Of a stretch of 54,273 bases of DNA, positions 1-7,954 are shown in pieces. The translations under genes and the position numbers were made by a program. The stretch covers positions 1 through 54,273 of the forward strand of contig DATLFP010000174.1 in NCBI GenBank assembly GCA_035540955.1, in the 5' to 3' direction. The DNA is from DATLFP01 sp035540955. GTDB taxonomy: Bacteria; Actinomycetota; Acidimicrobiia; Acidimicrobiales; CADCSY01. The notes under the pieces are model-generated. The model was not told where the DNA came from. It worked only from the letters and a program-made list of their open reading frames with translations, and ran no database searches. Position 1 is the first letter of the stretch; every line of letters begins with the position of its first letter.

Positions 1-53
1 GAGGCTGATCGACGCACCACCGAAGAACCGGCAGTCGGCGTGGCCCCACTCGC

Positions 54-100
54 TTCTTGGAGCACCCCGACGCGTAGAGCACGCTTGCTTGCTCCAAGAA
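54..100. repeat. Inverted repeat, 11-bp arms
   Basis: The arms 54-64 and 90-100 are exact reverse complements, separated by 25 bases. There is no T-tract after either arm, so a terminator role is not shown. Confidence 0.5.
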
Positions 101-105
101 CGCCG

Positions 106-219
106 GCGCTCCGAAGTGCCGATCGGCGTCTCCCGCGAGAGACGGCAGGTGTGTTGCTGCTGTTGCTCGTGAACGATTCCGCGGAATCGTCCCTGCGCTC
201 CGAAGTGCCTGATCGGCGT
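106..219. repeat. Imperfect direct repeat, two copies
   Basis: Copy one is 106-129 and copy two is 195-219. They share GCGCTCCGAAGTGCC and GATCGGCGT and differ by one inserted T in copy two. The perfect palindrome at 173-190 lies between them. Function is unknown. Confidence 0.5.
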
Positions 220-227
220 GAGAGGTG

Positions 228-530
228 ATGGGGCAGTCTGAACTCATGGACGTCGAAGTGCCGCCGGCCGTTGGCCGATGGACCGTTGCGAGCTGGGCGC
301 TGGTCGCTTTCGTCATCACCCCGTTTGCGGTGCAAGGGCTGTATCGCTTGCTGCCCGACGAGGTGCCAGGACCAGACGTCTGGCCATTCCTAGCGGTAGG
401 CGCTGCCGCGGTCGCTCTCGGTTGGTGGCGGCCCCAGTGGCGACTCGTGGCGCTCTCGGTGCTCTTCTCGAACGCTCTTTGCTTCGTGCTCTTGTGGTGG
501 CTGCTGGCGTCGATGTCTGTGATGCAGTAG
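228..530 (+). CDS. Small membrane protein, unknown function
   Basis: This 100-residue protein has three predicted membrane segments: roughly residues 17-38 (after GRWTVASWALVAF), 48-64 and 70-97. The ATG at 228 follows AGAGG at 219-223. A GTG directly before it (225) and a later ATG at 246 are alternatives. Codon third positions are less GC-rich than in the downstream metabolic genes, which hints at foreign origin or weak selection. No family is recognised. Confidence 0.5.
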   Translation: MGQSELMDVEVPPAVGRWTVASWALVAFVITPFAVQGLYRLLPDEVPGPDVWPFLAVGAAAVALGWWRPQWRLVALSVLFSNALCFVLLWWLLASMSVMQ

Positions 531-593
531 CGCCGACGAAGCCCACGGAGATCCGCTCCTGAGTGAGCCGATCGCGGTCTCGAAGATGCGGCA

Positions 594-977
594 CTAGGAG
601 CGCTGGCGAGAAGTCCTTCTGAGGTGCCGGTTCAGACGGAAGTAGTCGAGCGCGAACAGGGCGGTGCTCGCGATCGGCCCACCGATCAGGATGTAGATGT
701 AGTGCAGACCCTCGGTCGAGCGTTCGTCGCGAGCGACGGAGACAACAGAGACCACGGCTAGGACTGCAATGGCCATGAGTGCGATGCCTCGGAGCTGGCT
801 ACTTGTGATCTGGCGGGCCACCAAGACCGGCACGATCATCAGTAGCGCACCGATCGGCCACAGCACGACTGCTTGCCAGGCCCACAGCCAGTCGCCATTG
901 GACTCGCCGGAGTAGAGCGGGGCGGACAGGCTCGCGACCACGAAAGGTACGAGTGGCACGAGTAGCGCCCGGAGCAT
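594..977 (-). CDS. Small integral membrane protein, unknown function
   Basis: This 127-residue protein has about four hydrophobic segments: near residues 4-22, 31-52, 66-83 and 93-112. It ends in a basic tail (RLNRHLRRTSRQRS) that should be cytoplasmic. It converges on the small membrane gene to its left and shares its low-GC3 codon use, unlike the aldo/keto reductase on its right. No family is recognised. Confidence 0.6.
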   Translation of the reverse strand: MLRALLVPLVPFVVASLSAPLYSGESNGDWLWAWQAVVLWPIGALLMIVPVLVARQITSSQLRGIALMAIAVLAVVSVVSVARDERSTEGLHYIYILIGGPIASTALFALDYFRLNRHLRRTSRQRS

Positions 978-1025
978 GCAAACAGAGTGCCTTCTACCTC
1001 ACGGAATCCCCCTTCGCTGCCGGGC

Positions 1026-1931
1026 TCAGCGGCCGGTGAGGCGGTCCACCTCCGCCCGCTCCTCGGCGGTCAGCGTCCAGCCGACGGCACCGGCGTTGGC
1101 CCTGACCTGCTCGGCGGACGTGGCGCCGGCGATGACCGAGGCCAGCCGCGGCAGCCCGGCCAGCCACGACATGGCGAGCTCGAGCAGCGTCCGCTCCCTG
1201 GCGGCGGCAAAGGCCTCCAGCGCCTCCACCACGTCGAAGGTGCGATCGCTCAGCGCCCGCTCCCGGCGGTCGGCGGGCGCCGAGGCCAGCCGGGTGCCGG
1301 TCGGCGGCTCCACCCCGCGCCGGTACTTGCCGGTGAGCATCCCGCTGGCCAACGGGAAGTACGGGAGGATCGCCATGTCGTTGCGCTCGCACGCGGCGAT
1401 CAGCTCGCTGTCGCCCTTGCGGCGCAGCACGCTCAGCTCGTTCTGCACCGAGGCGAACGCCGGCGCGGCGTCGAGCATCTCGGGGGTGAAGTTCGAGCAC
1501 CCGATCTCCCGAACCTTGCCCTCGGCCACCAGCTCGTGCAGGGCGCCCAGCGTGTCGTCGATCGGCACCGACGGGTCGGGCGCGTGCTGCTGGTAGAGAT
1601 CGATCACGTCGGTGCCGAGCCGGCGCAGGCTGGCCTCGCACGCCGAGCGCACATAGGCGGGCGCGGCTCCTGCCATCCCGTCACCCATGGGCATGCCGAA
1701 CTTCGTGGCGATGACGACATCCCGACGACGCTCGCCGAGCGCACGGCCGAGCAGCTCCTCCGAGGCACCCCCGCCGCCATAGACATCAGCGGTGTCGAAC
1801 AGGGTGATCCCGGCCGCGATCGCGGCATCGACGACCTCGGCGGTCCTCGCCGCGTCGATGCGGCCGCCGAAGTTGTTGCAGCCGATCCCGACGACCGACA
1901 CCTCGAGGTTCCCGATCCTGCGCGTCTCCAT
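1026..1931 (-). CDS. Aldo/keto reductase
   Basis: This 301-residue NAD(P)H-dependent aldo/keto reductase is of the oxidoreductase type related to YhdN/Tas. The N-terminus METRRIGNLEVSVVGIGCNNFGG is typical. The catalytic tetrad is visible: Asp and Tyr in LFDTADVYGGGG, Lys in VVIATKFG and His in YQQHAPD. The cofactor-binding end reads SVIAGATSAEQVRANAGAV. It would reduce a carbonyl substrate in the cytoplasm; the substrate cannot be told. It lies 33 bp downstream of the MFS gene on the same strand and may be co-transcribed with it. Confidence 0.9.
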   Translation of the reverse strand: METRRIGNLEVSVVGIGCNNFGGRIDAARTAEVVDAAIAAGITLFDTADVYGGGGASEELLGRALGERRRDVVIATKFGMPMGDGMAGAAPAYVRSACEASLRRLGTDVIDLYQQHAPDPSVPIDDTLGALHELVAEGKVREIGCSNFTPEMLDAAPAFASVQNELSVLRRKGDSELIAACERNDMAILPYFPLASGMLTGKYRRGVEPPTGTRLASAPADRRERALSDRTFDVVEALEAFAAARERTLLELAMSWLAGLPRLASVIAGATSAEQVRANAGAVGWTLTAEERAEVDRLTGR

Positions 1932-1964
1932 GGACAGAGCGTGGCACGAACACGGGCGTCGTGA

Positions 1965-3224
1965 TCACGCCCGCTGCAGATCGGCTCCGCTCGACTCGAG
2001 CGGACGCTCACCGTCGATGCTCAGCCCCCGCTGGAGCAGCCGGCGTCCGGCGAGGGCGCCGTAGGCTGCCGCCGCCAGGCAGGCGACGCCGCCGACGCCG
2101 AGACCGACCCGGGCGCCGAGGCGCTCCGACACCCAGCCGATGATCGGCCCGCCGATCGGCGTGCTGCCGAGGAACACCATCGACTGCAGCGCCAGCGCCC
2201 GGCCCCGCATCGACGGGTCGGCCCGCAGCTGGAGCATCGTCGTCGAGGTGGTCATGAACACGACGCTCGACATCCCGACCAGCACGGCGGCCGGATAGGC
2301 AAGCGCCAGGGTCGGCATCACCGCCAGGACCAACATGGCGATGCCGTAGGCGAAGGTGGCCAGCACGATGTGGCGGAGGCGGACGACGGTGCGCTGCGCG
2401 CTCCAGAGGGCGCCTGCCATCGAGCCGACGCTGAGCGCGGAGAACAGCAGCGTGAACTGGGCGTCGGAGCCGCCCAGCGTGCGCTTCACGAAGACAGGCA
2501 GCACGACCTGGAAGTTGAACGCCAGCGTGCCCACCACCGTCATCATCACCAGCGGGATGAACAGCGCCGGGGTCTGCCGCACGTAGCGGAGCCCGGCCCG
2601 CACCTGCCCCTTCCCGCGTGACGCCGGCGGGGCCGGGCGCAGCTCCTCGGTGCGCATGAGCCACAGCCCGGCGAGCACCGCGGTGTAGGAGAGACCGTCG
2701 CCGACGAAGCACCAGGCATAGCCGACTGTCGAGACGAGCAGCCCAGCGATGGCCGGCCCGAAGATGCGGGATCCGGTCATCACCGCCGTGTTCAGGCTCA
2801 CGGCGTTCTGGACGTGGCTCTCGGGGACCATCTCGACCACGAACGAGCGTCGGGTGGGGTTGTCCAGGGCGGTCGCGAAGCCGCCCGCGAGGGCCACGGC
2901 GTAGATGGCGAGCACCGGCGGGTCACCGCTGGCGGCGAGCGCCGCCAGCACGAACGACTGGCCCATGAGGCACGACTGCACGATCAGCAGGAGCTTGCGC
3001 TTGTCGGCGCGGTCGGCCACGAGCCCGGCCCACGGACCGAGGAGGAGCACCGGGAAGAACTGGCACGCCACCAGTACCCCGACGGCCACACCGTCGTCGG
3101 TGACGTTGAAGACGAGCAGCGCCATGGCGACCATGCGCATCCAGCTGCCGGCCTGTGAGACGAGCTGCCCGACCAGGAACAGCCGGAAGTTGCGGATGCG
3201 CAGGGAGCGAAAGGTCCGACTCAT
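1965..3224 (-). CDS. MFS transporter (MFS_3/EntS-like exporter)
   Basis: This 419-residue major facilitator protein is predicted to have 12 membrane segments. It begins MSRTFRSLRIRNFRLFLVGQ, the usual start of the MFS_3 group, and has the loop motif ADRADKRKLL between TM2 and TM3. I chose the ATG at 3224 because it overlaps the stop of the upstream MarR gene (ATGA), indicating translational coupling; a longer in-frame extension upstream lacks membrane or family features. The MarR partner suggests efflux of a small hydrophobic or aromatic compound. The substrate is unknown. Confidence 0.88.
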   Translation of the reverse strand: MSRTFRSLRIRNFRLFLVGQLVSQAGSWMRMVAMALLVFNVTDDGVAVGVLVACQFFPVLLLGPWAGLVADRADKRKLLLIVQSCLMGQSFVLAALAASGDPPVLAIYAVALAGGFATALDNPTRRSFVVEMVPESHVQNAVSLNTAVMTGSRIFGPAIAGLLVSTVGYAWCFVGDGLSYTAVLAGLWLMRTEELRPAPPASRGKGQVRAGLRYVRQTPALFIPLVMMTVVGTLAFNFQVVLPVFVKRTLGGSDAQFTLLFSALSVGSMAGALWSAQRTVVRLRHIVLATFAYGIAMLVLAVMPTLALAYPAAVLVGMSSVVFMTTSTTMLQLRADPSMRGRALALQSMVFLGSTPIGGPIIGWVSERLGARVGLGVGGVACLAAAAYGALAGRRLLQRGLSIDGERPLESSGADLQRA

Positions 3225-3676
3225 GGCGAAGCCGGGGGCTCGGGCGCGGTGAGCTGCTCGATCACGTCCACGGCCGCCACCAGCCGGTCGAGCGCGTCGG
3301 GATCGAGGCCGACCAGCTGCTCGGTCAGCCAGTCGCGACGGCGCGTCCACTCCCCGTCGAGCCATCGCCGGCCGGTCGCCGTGAGCGACACCCGGGCCAC
3401 CCGCCGATCACCGGCGTCGACGACGCGCTCGACGAGTCCCGTCTCCTCCAGCTTGCCGAGCACCTTCGTGATGGTCGGTGGCGCGACCCGCTCGATGGCG
3501 GCCAGCTCGCCGAGGGTGAGGGGTCCTTCGCGGGCGATGGTGCCGAGCGTCGCCCGCATCGTCGGCGTCAGCTCACCCGTGTCCTGCTGGCGCAAGCGCC
3601 GAGCCAGCCGGACCGCGGCGTGCGCGAGGCGATCAGCGACCTCGGCGACGGCAGCGGGCGGACGGGTCCTCGACAC
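3221..3676 (-). CDS. MarR-family transcriptional regulator
   Basis: This 151-residue winged-helix regulator has the MarR core: LTLGELAAIERVAPPTITKVLGKLEETGLVERVVDAGDRR carries the recognition helix and the wing with the conserved D-x-R. It forms a two-gene unit with the MFS exporter (4-bp overlap). A strong palindrome lies 12 bp upstream of the start, so it probably represses its own operon and perhaps the divergent acyl-CoA synthetase. The inducer is unknown. Confidence 0.9.
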   Translation of the reverse strand: MSRTRPPAAVAEVADRLAHAAVRLARRLRQQDTGELTPTMRATLGTIAREGPLTLGELAAIERVAPPTITKVLGKLEETGLVERVVDAGDRRVARVSLTATGRRWLDGEWTRRRDWLTEQLVGLDPDALDRLVAAVDVIEQLTAPEPPASP

Positions 3677-3688
3677 CTCCGCAAGTAT

Positions 3689-3714
3689 TTCACCGATCTA
3701 ATTAGTTTGGTGAA
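3689..3714. promoter_or_regulatory. Palindromic operator, probable MarR site
   Basis: This 26-bp inverted repeat matches its reverse complement at 22 of 26 positions. The outer arms are TTCACC and GGTGAA around a CTAATTAG centre. It is AT-rich in a very GC-rich setting and lies between the divergent MarR gene (start 3676) and acyl-CoA synthetase gene (start 3766), exactly where an autoregulatory MarR dimer would bind. Confidence 0.75.
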
Positions 3715-3765
3715 TGAATGTGCAGCCCTCGCCGCCGCCGGATCGACGCGGATTAGCGTCGCCTC

Positions 3766-5316
3766 ATGTACCCGGGGGAGCATGCGCAGGCGCGGGCCGA
3801 CGAGCCGGCGTTCATCATGGCCAACAGCGGCGAGGTCGTGACCTTCCGCCAGTTCGAGCACGCCGCCAACCGGGCGGCGCAGCTGTACCGGGCGCAAGGC
3901 CTGCAGCGCACCGACCACGTGGCCTTCTTCTTCGAGAACAACCCGCGCATGCTCGAGCTCGAGGGGGGCGCCGAGCGCACCGGGCTCTACTACACCTGCA
4001 TCAACTCCTACCTCTCCCCCGACGAGGTCGCGTACATCATCAACGACAGCGAGTCGCGGGTCGTCGCCACCTCGGTGGCAAAGCGTGAGGTGGCCATGCA
4101 GCTGCCAGCGCTCTGCCCGAAGGTCGAGCGATGGCTGATGGACGGCATCGACGGGCCCGACGGGCCCTTCGAGCCACTGGCCGCCGCGCTCGCCGAGCAC
4201 CCCGCCGAGCGCGTCGACGACGAGGAGTTGGGCGCGGCGATGCTCTACTCGTCGGGCACCACCGGCCAGCCGAAGGGCATCCTCCGGCCGCTCCCGGAGA
4301 TCCACCCCGGAACGCCGCTCCCGACCATGGAGTTCGTTCGGTTCATGTTCCGGTTCCGGGAGGGGATGACCTACCTCTCCCCCGCGCCGCTGTACCACTC
4401 GGCACCGCAGGCCAGCGTGTCGGCCGGGATGCGGCTCGGCGCCACCTCCGTGATCATGGAGCGCTTCGATCCCGCACAGTTCCTCGACCTCGTCGGCACG
4501 CACCGCGTCACCCACAGCCAGATGGTGCCGACGATGTTCTCCCGGCTCCTGAAGCTGCCGGAGAACGTGCGGACCGCGGCCGACCTCTCCTCGCTCGAGT
4601 GCATCATCCACGCCGCCGCCCCGTGCCCGGTGCCGGTGAAGGAGCAGATGATCGAGTGGTTCGGACCGATCATCGTCGAGTACTACGGCGCCACCGAGGC
4701 CAACGGGTTCACGTATTGCACGTCGGAGGAGTGGCTCGAGCACAAGGGCACCGTGGGCAAGTGCGTGCTCGGCGAGCTGCTCATCCTCGACGAAGACGGC
4801 AAGGAGTGCCCCACGCGCACGCCCGGCACCGTCTGGTTCCGGGGGGCGACCGCGTTCGAGTACTACAACGCACCGGAGAAGACCAGGGAGTCGCGCAACG
4901 ACACGGGTGACACGAGCACGGTGGGCGACGTCGGCTACGTCGACGAGGACGGCTACCTCTATCTCACCGACCGCAAGACCTACATGATCATCTCCGGTGG
5001 CGTGAACATCTACCCGCAGGAGACCGAGAACCTCCTCATCACCCACCCCAAGGTGATGGACGCCGCCGTCTTCGGCGTGCCCAACGAGGATCTCGGCGAG
5101 GAGGTCAAGGCCGTCGTGCAGCCGATGGAGGGCGTGGAGCCCGGCCCCGAGCTCGAGCGGGAGCTCATCGCCTTCTGCCGCGAGCACCTCGCGCACTACA
5201 AGTGCCCCCGGTCGGTCGACTTCGAGGCCGAGCTCCCCCGCCTGCCCACCGGCAAGCTCTACAAGCGGCTGCTGCGGGACCGGTACTGGGAGGGGCACGG
5301 CACCGCCATCGTGTGA
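3766..5316 (+). CDS. Acyl-CoA synthetase (AMP-forming, FadD-like)
   Basis: This 516-residue ANL-superfamily ligase activates a carboxylic acid to its acyl-AMP and then CoA thioester. Motifs run in order: P-loop-like YSSGTTGQPKG (residues 161-171), YYGATEANG, the hinge GDVGYVDEDGYLYLTDRK, and the catalytic lysine in PTGKLYKRLL near the C-terminus. The overall pattern resembles mycobacterial FadD medium/long-chain enzymes. It is transcribed away from the MarR gene across the shared palindromic operator. Chain-length specificity cannot be read. Confidence 0.9.
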   Translation: MYPGEHAQARADEPAFIMANSGEVVTFRQFEHAANRAAQLYRAQGLQRTDHVAFFFENNPRMLELEGGAERTGLYYTCINSYLSPDEVAYIINDSESRVVATSVAKREVAMQLPALCPKVERWLMDGIDGPDGPFEPLAAALAEHPAERVDDEELGAAMLYSSGTTGQPKGILRPLPEIHPGTPLPTMEFVRFMFRFREGMTYLSPAPLYHSAPQASVSAGMRLGATSVIMERFDPAQFLDLVGTHRVTHSQMVPTMFSRLLKLPENVRTAADLSSLECIIHAAAPCPVPVKEQMIEWFGPIIVEYYGATEANGFTYCTSEEWLEHKGTVGKCVLGELLILDEDGKECPTRTPGTVWFRGATAFEYYNAPEKTRESRNDTGDTSTVGDVGYVDEDGYLYLTDRKTYMIISGGVNIYPQETENLLITHPKVMDAAVFGVPNEDLGEEVKAVVQPMEGVEPGPELERELIAFCREHLAHYKCPRSVDFEAELPRLPTGKLYKRLLRDRYWEGHGTAIV

Positions 5317-5326
5317 GGTCGATCGT

Positions 5327-5833
5327 CTAGCGAGCGCGCTGCCGGCGCCAGATGTCGGCCCTCGATCCGTCGAAGGGCTCCTCGCCGGCCATCACCGCCG
5401 CCAGGACGATCGCCGCCGTCTCCTCGGCGTGCCGGACCAGCTCCTCGGGATAGCCGAGCGTCTCCCGGTGGAGCGCGAACTCGTCCTCGTCGACGAGCTC
5501 GACCCGCCCGTCGCGGTGGCGGACGACGTCGAAGTCGAGGTCGACCATCGTCACCGACCGCTCGTCGATCGCCGGGACGGTGGCGATGTCGACGTACAGC
5601 TCGAGCGGGCCCTCCTCGGGGAACCACGCCAGCCAGCCGCCGCGGTGCGACGCGCACATGATGCCGTCGTACTGGGCGAGGAACAGCACCTCGTCCCCCC
5701 GACGGATCGGGCTGCCCTTGCGCAGCTCGAGCCACGTGCCGTGCTCGTCGGAGCCGAGCACCCAGCCGGGGTGGCCGTAGTGCGGGGCGTCGGGCCACTT
5801 GCGCCGCTCGATCCACACCTCTCGCACCGCCAC
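5327..5833 (-). CDS. DUF402-family protein
   Basis: This 168-residue protein has the DUF402 pattern: a beta-rich N-terminus (YDGIMCASHRGGWLAWF), the acidic stretch VTMVDLDFDVVRHRDG, then VELVDEDEFALH and a helical end. Known DUF402 members (FomD type) are nucleotide phosphohydrolases using divalent metals through such Asp/Glu clusters; the substrate here is unknown. The start is taken as GTG at 5833; GTGs at 5827 and 5818 are alternatives. It converges on the acyl-CoA synthetase and diverges from kynureninase, with start codons only 3 bp apart. Confidence 0.75.
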   Translation of the reverse strand: MAVREVWIERRKWPDAPHYGHPGWVLGSDEHGTWLELRKGSPIRRGDEVLFLAQYDGIMCASHRGGWLAWFPEEGPLELYVDIATVPAIDERSVTMVDLDFDVVRHRDGRVELVDEDEFALHRETLGYPEELVRHAEETAAIVLAAVMAGEEPFDGSRADIWRRQRAR

Positions 5834-5836
5834 ACT

Positions 5837-7012
5837 GTGGCAGTGCTGACGAGGTCGGACTGCGAGGGTTTCGACGGAGACGACCAGCTGGCGCCGTTCC
5901 GGGACCGGTTCGTGATCGAGGACCCCGACCTCGTGTACCTCGACGGCAACAGCCTGGGCCGCCTCTCCCACGACGTCGTCGCCGCCGTCGACCAGACGAT
6001 GCGGGTCGAGTGGGGTCGGGGCCTCGTCGGCTCCTGGGAGCACTGGGTCGACATCGCCACCCGGGTCGGCGACCTCATCGGCACCAACCTCCTTGGCGCC
6101 GAGCCGGGCGAGACCCTCGCCGGCGACTCCACCACCGTCAACCTCCACAAGGTGCTCACGGCGGCGTGCGCCGACCGGCCGGGACCCATCGTGTGCGACC
6201 CCCGCGAGTTCCCGACCGACCGCTACGTGGCCGCCGCCGTCAGCGACGTCGAGCCCGGGATCGTGGCCGGCGCTGGTGTCGTGCTGCGGTCGGTCGTCGA
6301 CTACCGGACCGGTGAGCTGCAGGATCTCGCCGCCGTCACCGTCCAAGCGCACGCCGCCGGCGCGCTCATGGTGTGGGACTGCTCCCACGCAGTCGGGGTC
6401 GTGCCCCTCGACCTGCGGGGGGCCGGTGCCGATCTCGCCGTGGGGTGCACGTACAAGCACCTGTCCGCCGGTCCCGGCGCGCCGGCGTGGCTGTGGGTGC
6501 GCGAGGAACACCACGATCGCCTGGTGCCGCCGCTGGCCGGGTGGTGGGGCCAGCGCGATCGGTTCGCCATGGACGCGCCGTGGTCGCCGCTGCCGGGGGT
6601 GGCGGGCTGGGCTTCGGGCACGCCGAACGTGATCGGGCTGGCGGCGGTCGAGGCCGCCGTCGGCATCGTGGTGGCGGCCGGCATCGACGCCATCCGGGCC
6701 AAGTCGCGGCGCCTGACCGCCGTCGCCATCGAGGTGGCGGATCTCTTCGGCCTCGACGTCGTGTCGCCACGCGACCCCGACCGGTGCGGCGCCCACGTCG
6801 CCGTCCGCCACGAGCACGCTGCCCCGATCGTGCTCGCGCTCCGGTCCCGCGGCGTGGTGCCCGACCTGCGGCCGCCCGACCTCGTGCGCGTCGGCCTCTC
6901 CCCTCTCACCACCCGGTTCGTCGACGTGTGGGACGGCATGGCGGCGATGGCTGACGTGATCGCTGGCGACGAGTGGCGGGCCTTCGCCGGCGTGGTCCCC
7001 GACGTCACCTGA
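5837..7012 (+). CDS. kynU: Kynureninase
   Basis: This 391-residue fold-type I PLP enzyme would cleave kynurenine to anthranilate and alanine in tryptophan catabolism. The family motifs are clear: DLVYLDGNSLGRL near the start, WDCSHAVGVVPLDL with the PLP-ring Asp, the Schiff-base lysine in CTYKHLSAGPGAPAWLW, and GWWGQ...PLPGVAGWASGTPNVI. The start is GTG at 5837 (or GTG at 5843), chosen by homology of the N-terminus. No kynA or kynB is in this window, so pathway partners must lie elsewhere. A hairpin follows 22 bp after the stop. Confidence 0.9.
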   Translation: MAVLTRSDCEGFDGDDQLAPFRDRFVIEDPDLVYLDGNSLGRLSHDVVAAVDQTMRVEWGRGLVGSWEHWVDIATRVGDLIGTNLLGAEPGETLAGDSTTVNLHKVLTAACADRPGPIVCDPREFPTDRYVAAAVSDVEPGIVAGAGVVLRSVVDYRTGELQDLAAVTVQAHAAGALMVWDCSHAVGVVPLDLRGAGADLAVGCTYKHLSAGPGAPAWLWVREEHHDRLVPPLAGWWGQRDRFAMDAPWSPLPGVAGWASGTPNVIGLAAVEAAVGIVVAAGIDAIRAKSRRLTAVAIEVADLFGLDVVSPRDPDRCGAHVAVRHEHAAPIVLALRSRGVVPDLRPPDLVRVGLSPLTTRFVDVWDGMAAMADVIAGDEWRAFAGVVPDVT

Positions 7013-7034
7013 AGTTCGGCGGCCGCGGCCGCGT

Positions 7035-7077
7035 CTTGTGGCGGTTCCTTTCGTCGGGCGAAAGGAAGCGCCACAAG
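7035..7077. terminator. Strong hairpin after kynureninase
   Basis: The arms CTTGTGGCGGTTCCTTTCG (7035-7053) and 7059-7077 pair over 18 of 19 positions with a 5-base loop. No T-tract follows. The position just after the kynU stop suggests termination or mRNA-end protection. Confidence 0.55.
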
Positions 7078-7167
7078 AGTGGCGGGCGACGGAGAGAGCG
7101 AGGCGCGAGCATCGGCCGGGCTTCGGGGTCTACGGTGCCCGGCGCGGCGGAGATCTGGAGCAGCGTC

Positions 7168-7701
7168 ATGCATCGCAGATGGCTCATCGTCGGCGGGGGC
7201 GTCGTCTTCCTGCTCCTCGCGTCGGCGCCCGTCGCGCACGCCGTCCTCTCCGGCCCGTGTACCGGCCAGGGAACGTTCGAGTCGCAGGGGCGAACCTACG
7301 AGGCGAGCACGTCGGACAAGCTCGTCCTGCCCGCCAAGGACTCGGTTGCCTACACCGGGACGATCGACGCCGCGCAGCCCGAGGGACGTTCCCACCGGGG
7401 CCAGATCACGTTGAAGCTGCCTCCGCCCCTGCCGAGCATCGCCATCGCCGACTGGAGCGACGACGACACCGACGCGCTGTCCGACACCGGCACCTATGAC
7501 TACGACCTCCCGTTCATCGTGCCGCGAGGCGTGACCCTGAACCTCGAGGGTGAGCACGTCGACACCGCCGGCACCTGCACGGGAAGCGTCGAGGTCGAGA
7601 TCGAAGGCGGCCCGTTCACCGCCCCGCTCCCCACCGTCATCTCCTTCGCCCTCACGATCGGCGCCGGCAGCATGGCCTGGGTCGCCGGAAAGGCCAGGTG
7701 A
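7168..7701 (+). CDS. Secreted or membrane-anchored protein, unknown function
   Basis: This 177-residue protein has a signal peptide (MHRRWLIVGGGVVFLLLASAPVAHA, cleavage after AHA) and a beta-rich extracytoplasmic body with two cysteines (CTGQG near the new N-terminus and TAGTCTGS). A C-terminal hydrophobic segment (TVISFALTIGAGSMAWVAG) would anchor it. A purine-rich GGAG at 7157-7160 precedes the ATG. The next small membrane gene starts 4 bp after its stop, so they are likely one operon. No family recognised. Confidence 0.7.
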   Translation: MHRRWLIVGGGVVFLLLASAPVAHAVLSGPCTGQGTFESQGRTYEASTSDKLVLPAKDSVAYTGTIDAAQPEGRSHRGQITLKLPPPLPSIAIADWSDDDTDALSDTGTYDYDLPFIVPRGVTLNLEGEHVDTAGTCTGSVEVEIEGGPFTAPLPTVISFALTIGAGSMAWVAGKAR

Positions 7702-7705
7702 CGTC

Positions 7706-7927
7706 ATGAAGCGACGCGGACGCCCCGTGCTCGGAGCGATTGCCGGCCTGCTGTTCGGCCTGTTCCTCGGCCTCGACCTCTTCATCCTCGGCGTGGTGCC
7801 GCTCGACAGCGTGCTCATCACGATCCTCGTGCTGCTCGGACTCGCCGGCGGGCTCGCGCTCGGTCTCCTCGCACCGTTCGGGCCGAAGGCACCCACCGCC
7901 GCCGAGGCGGACGTCACCGCCGACTGA
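7706..7927 (+). CDS. Small two-helix membrane protein
   Basis: This 73-residue protein has two long hydrophobic helices (about residues 8-30 and 35-57) rich in Gly and Leu, a basic N-terminus MKRRGRP and an acidic Ala-rich C-terminus. It begins 4 bp after the preceding anchored protein and probably works with it. Function is unknown. Confidence 0.65.
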   Translation: MKRRGRPVLGAIAGLLFGLFLGLDLFILGVVPLDSVLITILVLLGLAGGLALGLLAPFGPKAPTAAEADVTAD

Positions 7928-7954
7928 CGGCGTCGTCCGCGCCTGTCTCACCGG

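Larger units (their letters stand above)
1..227. other. Non-coding left edge with repeats
   Basis: I see no convincing gene here. The stretch holds an inverted repeat with 11-bp perfect arms (TTCTTGGAGCA at 54-64, TGCTCCAAGAA at 90-100), a 24-25 bp direct repeat (106-129 and 195-219, differing by one inserted base) and a perfect 18-bp palindrome (ACGATTCCGCGGAATCGT, 173-190). Base composition is visibly lower in GC than the rest of the window. It may be the remnant of an upstream gene or an intergenic repeat region. Confidence 0.5.
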
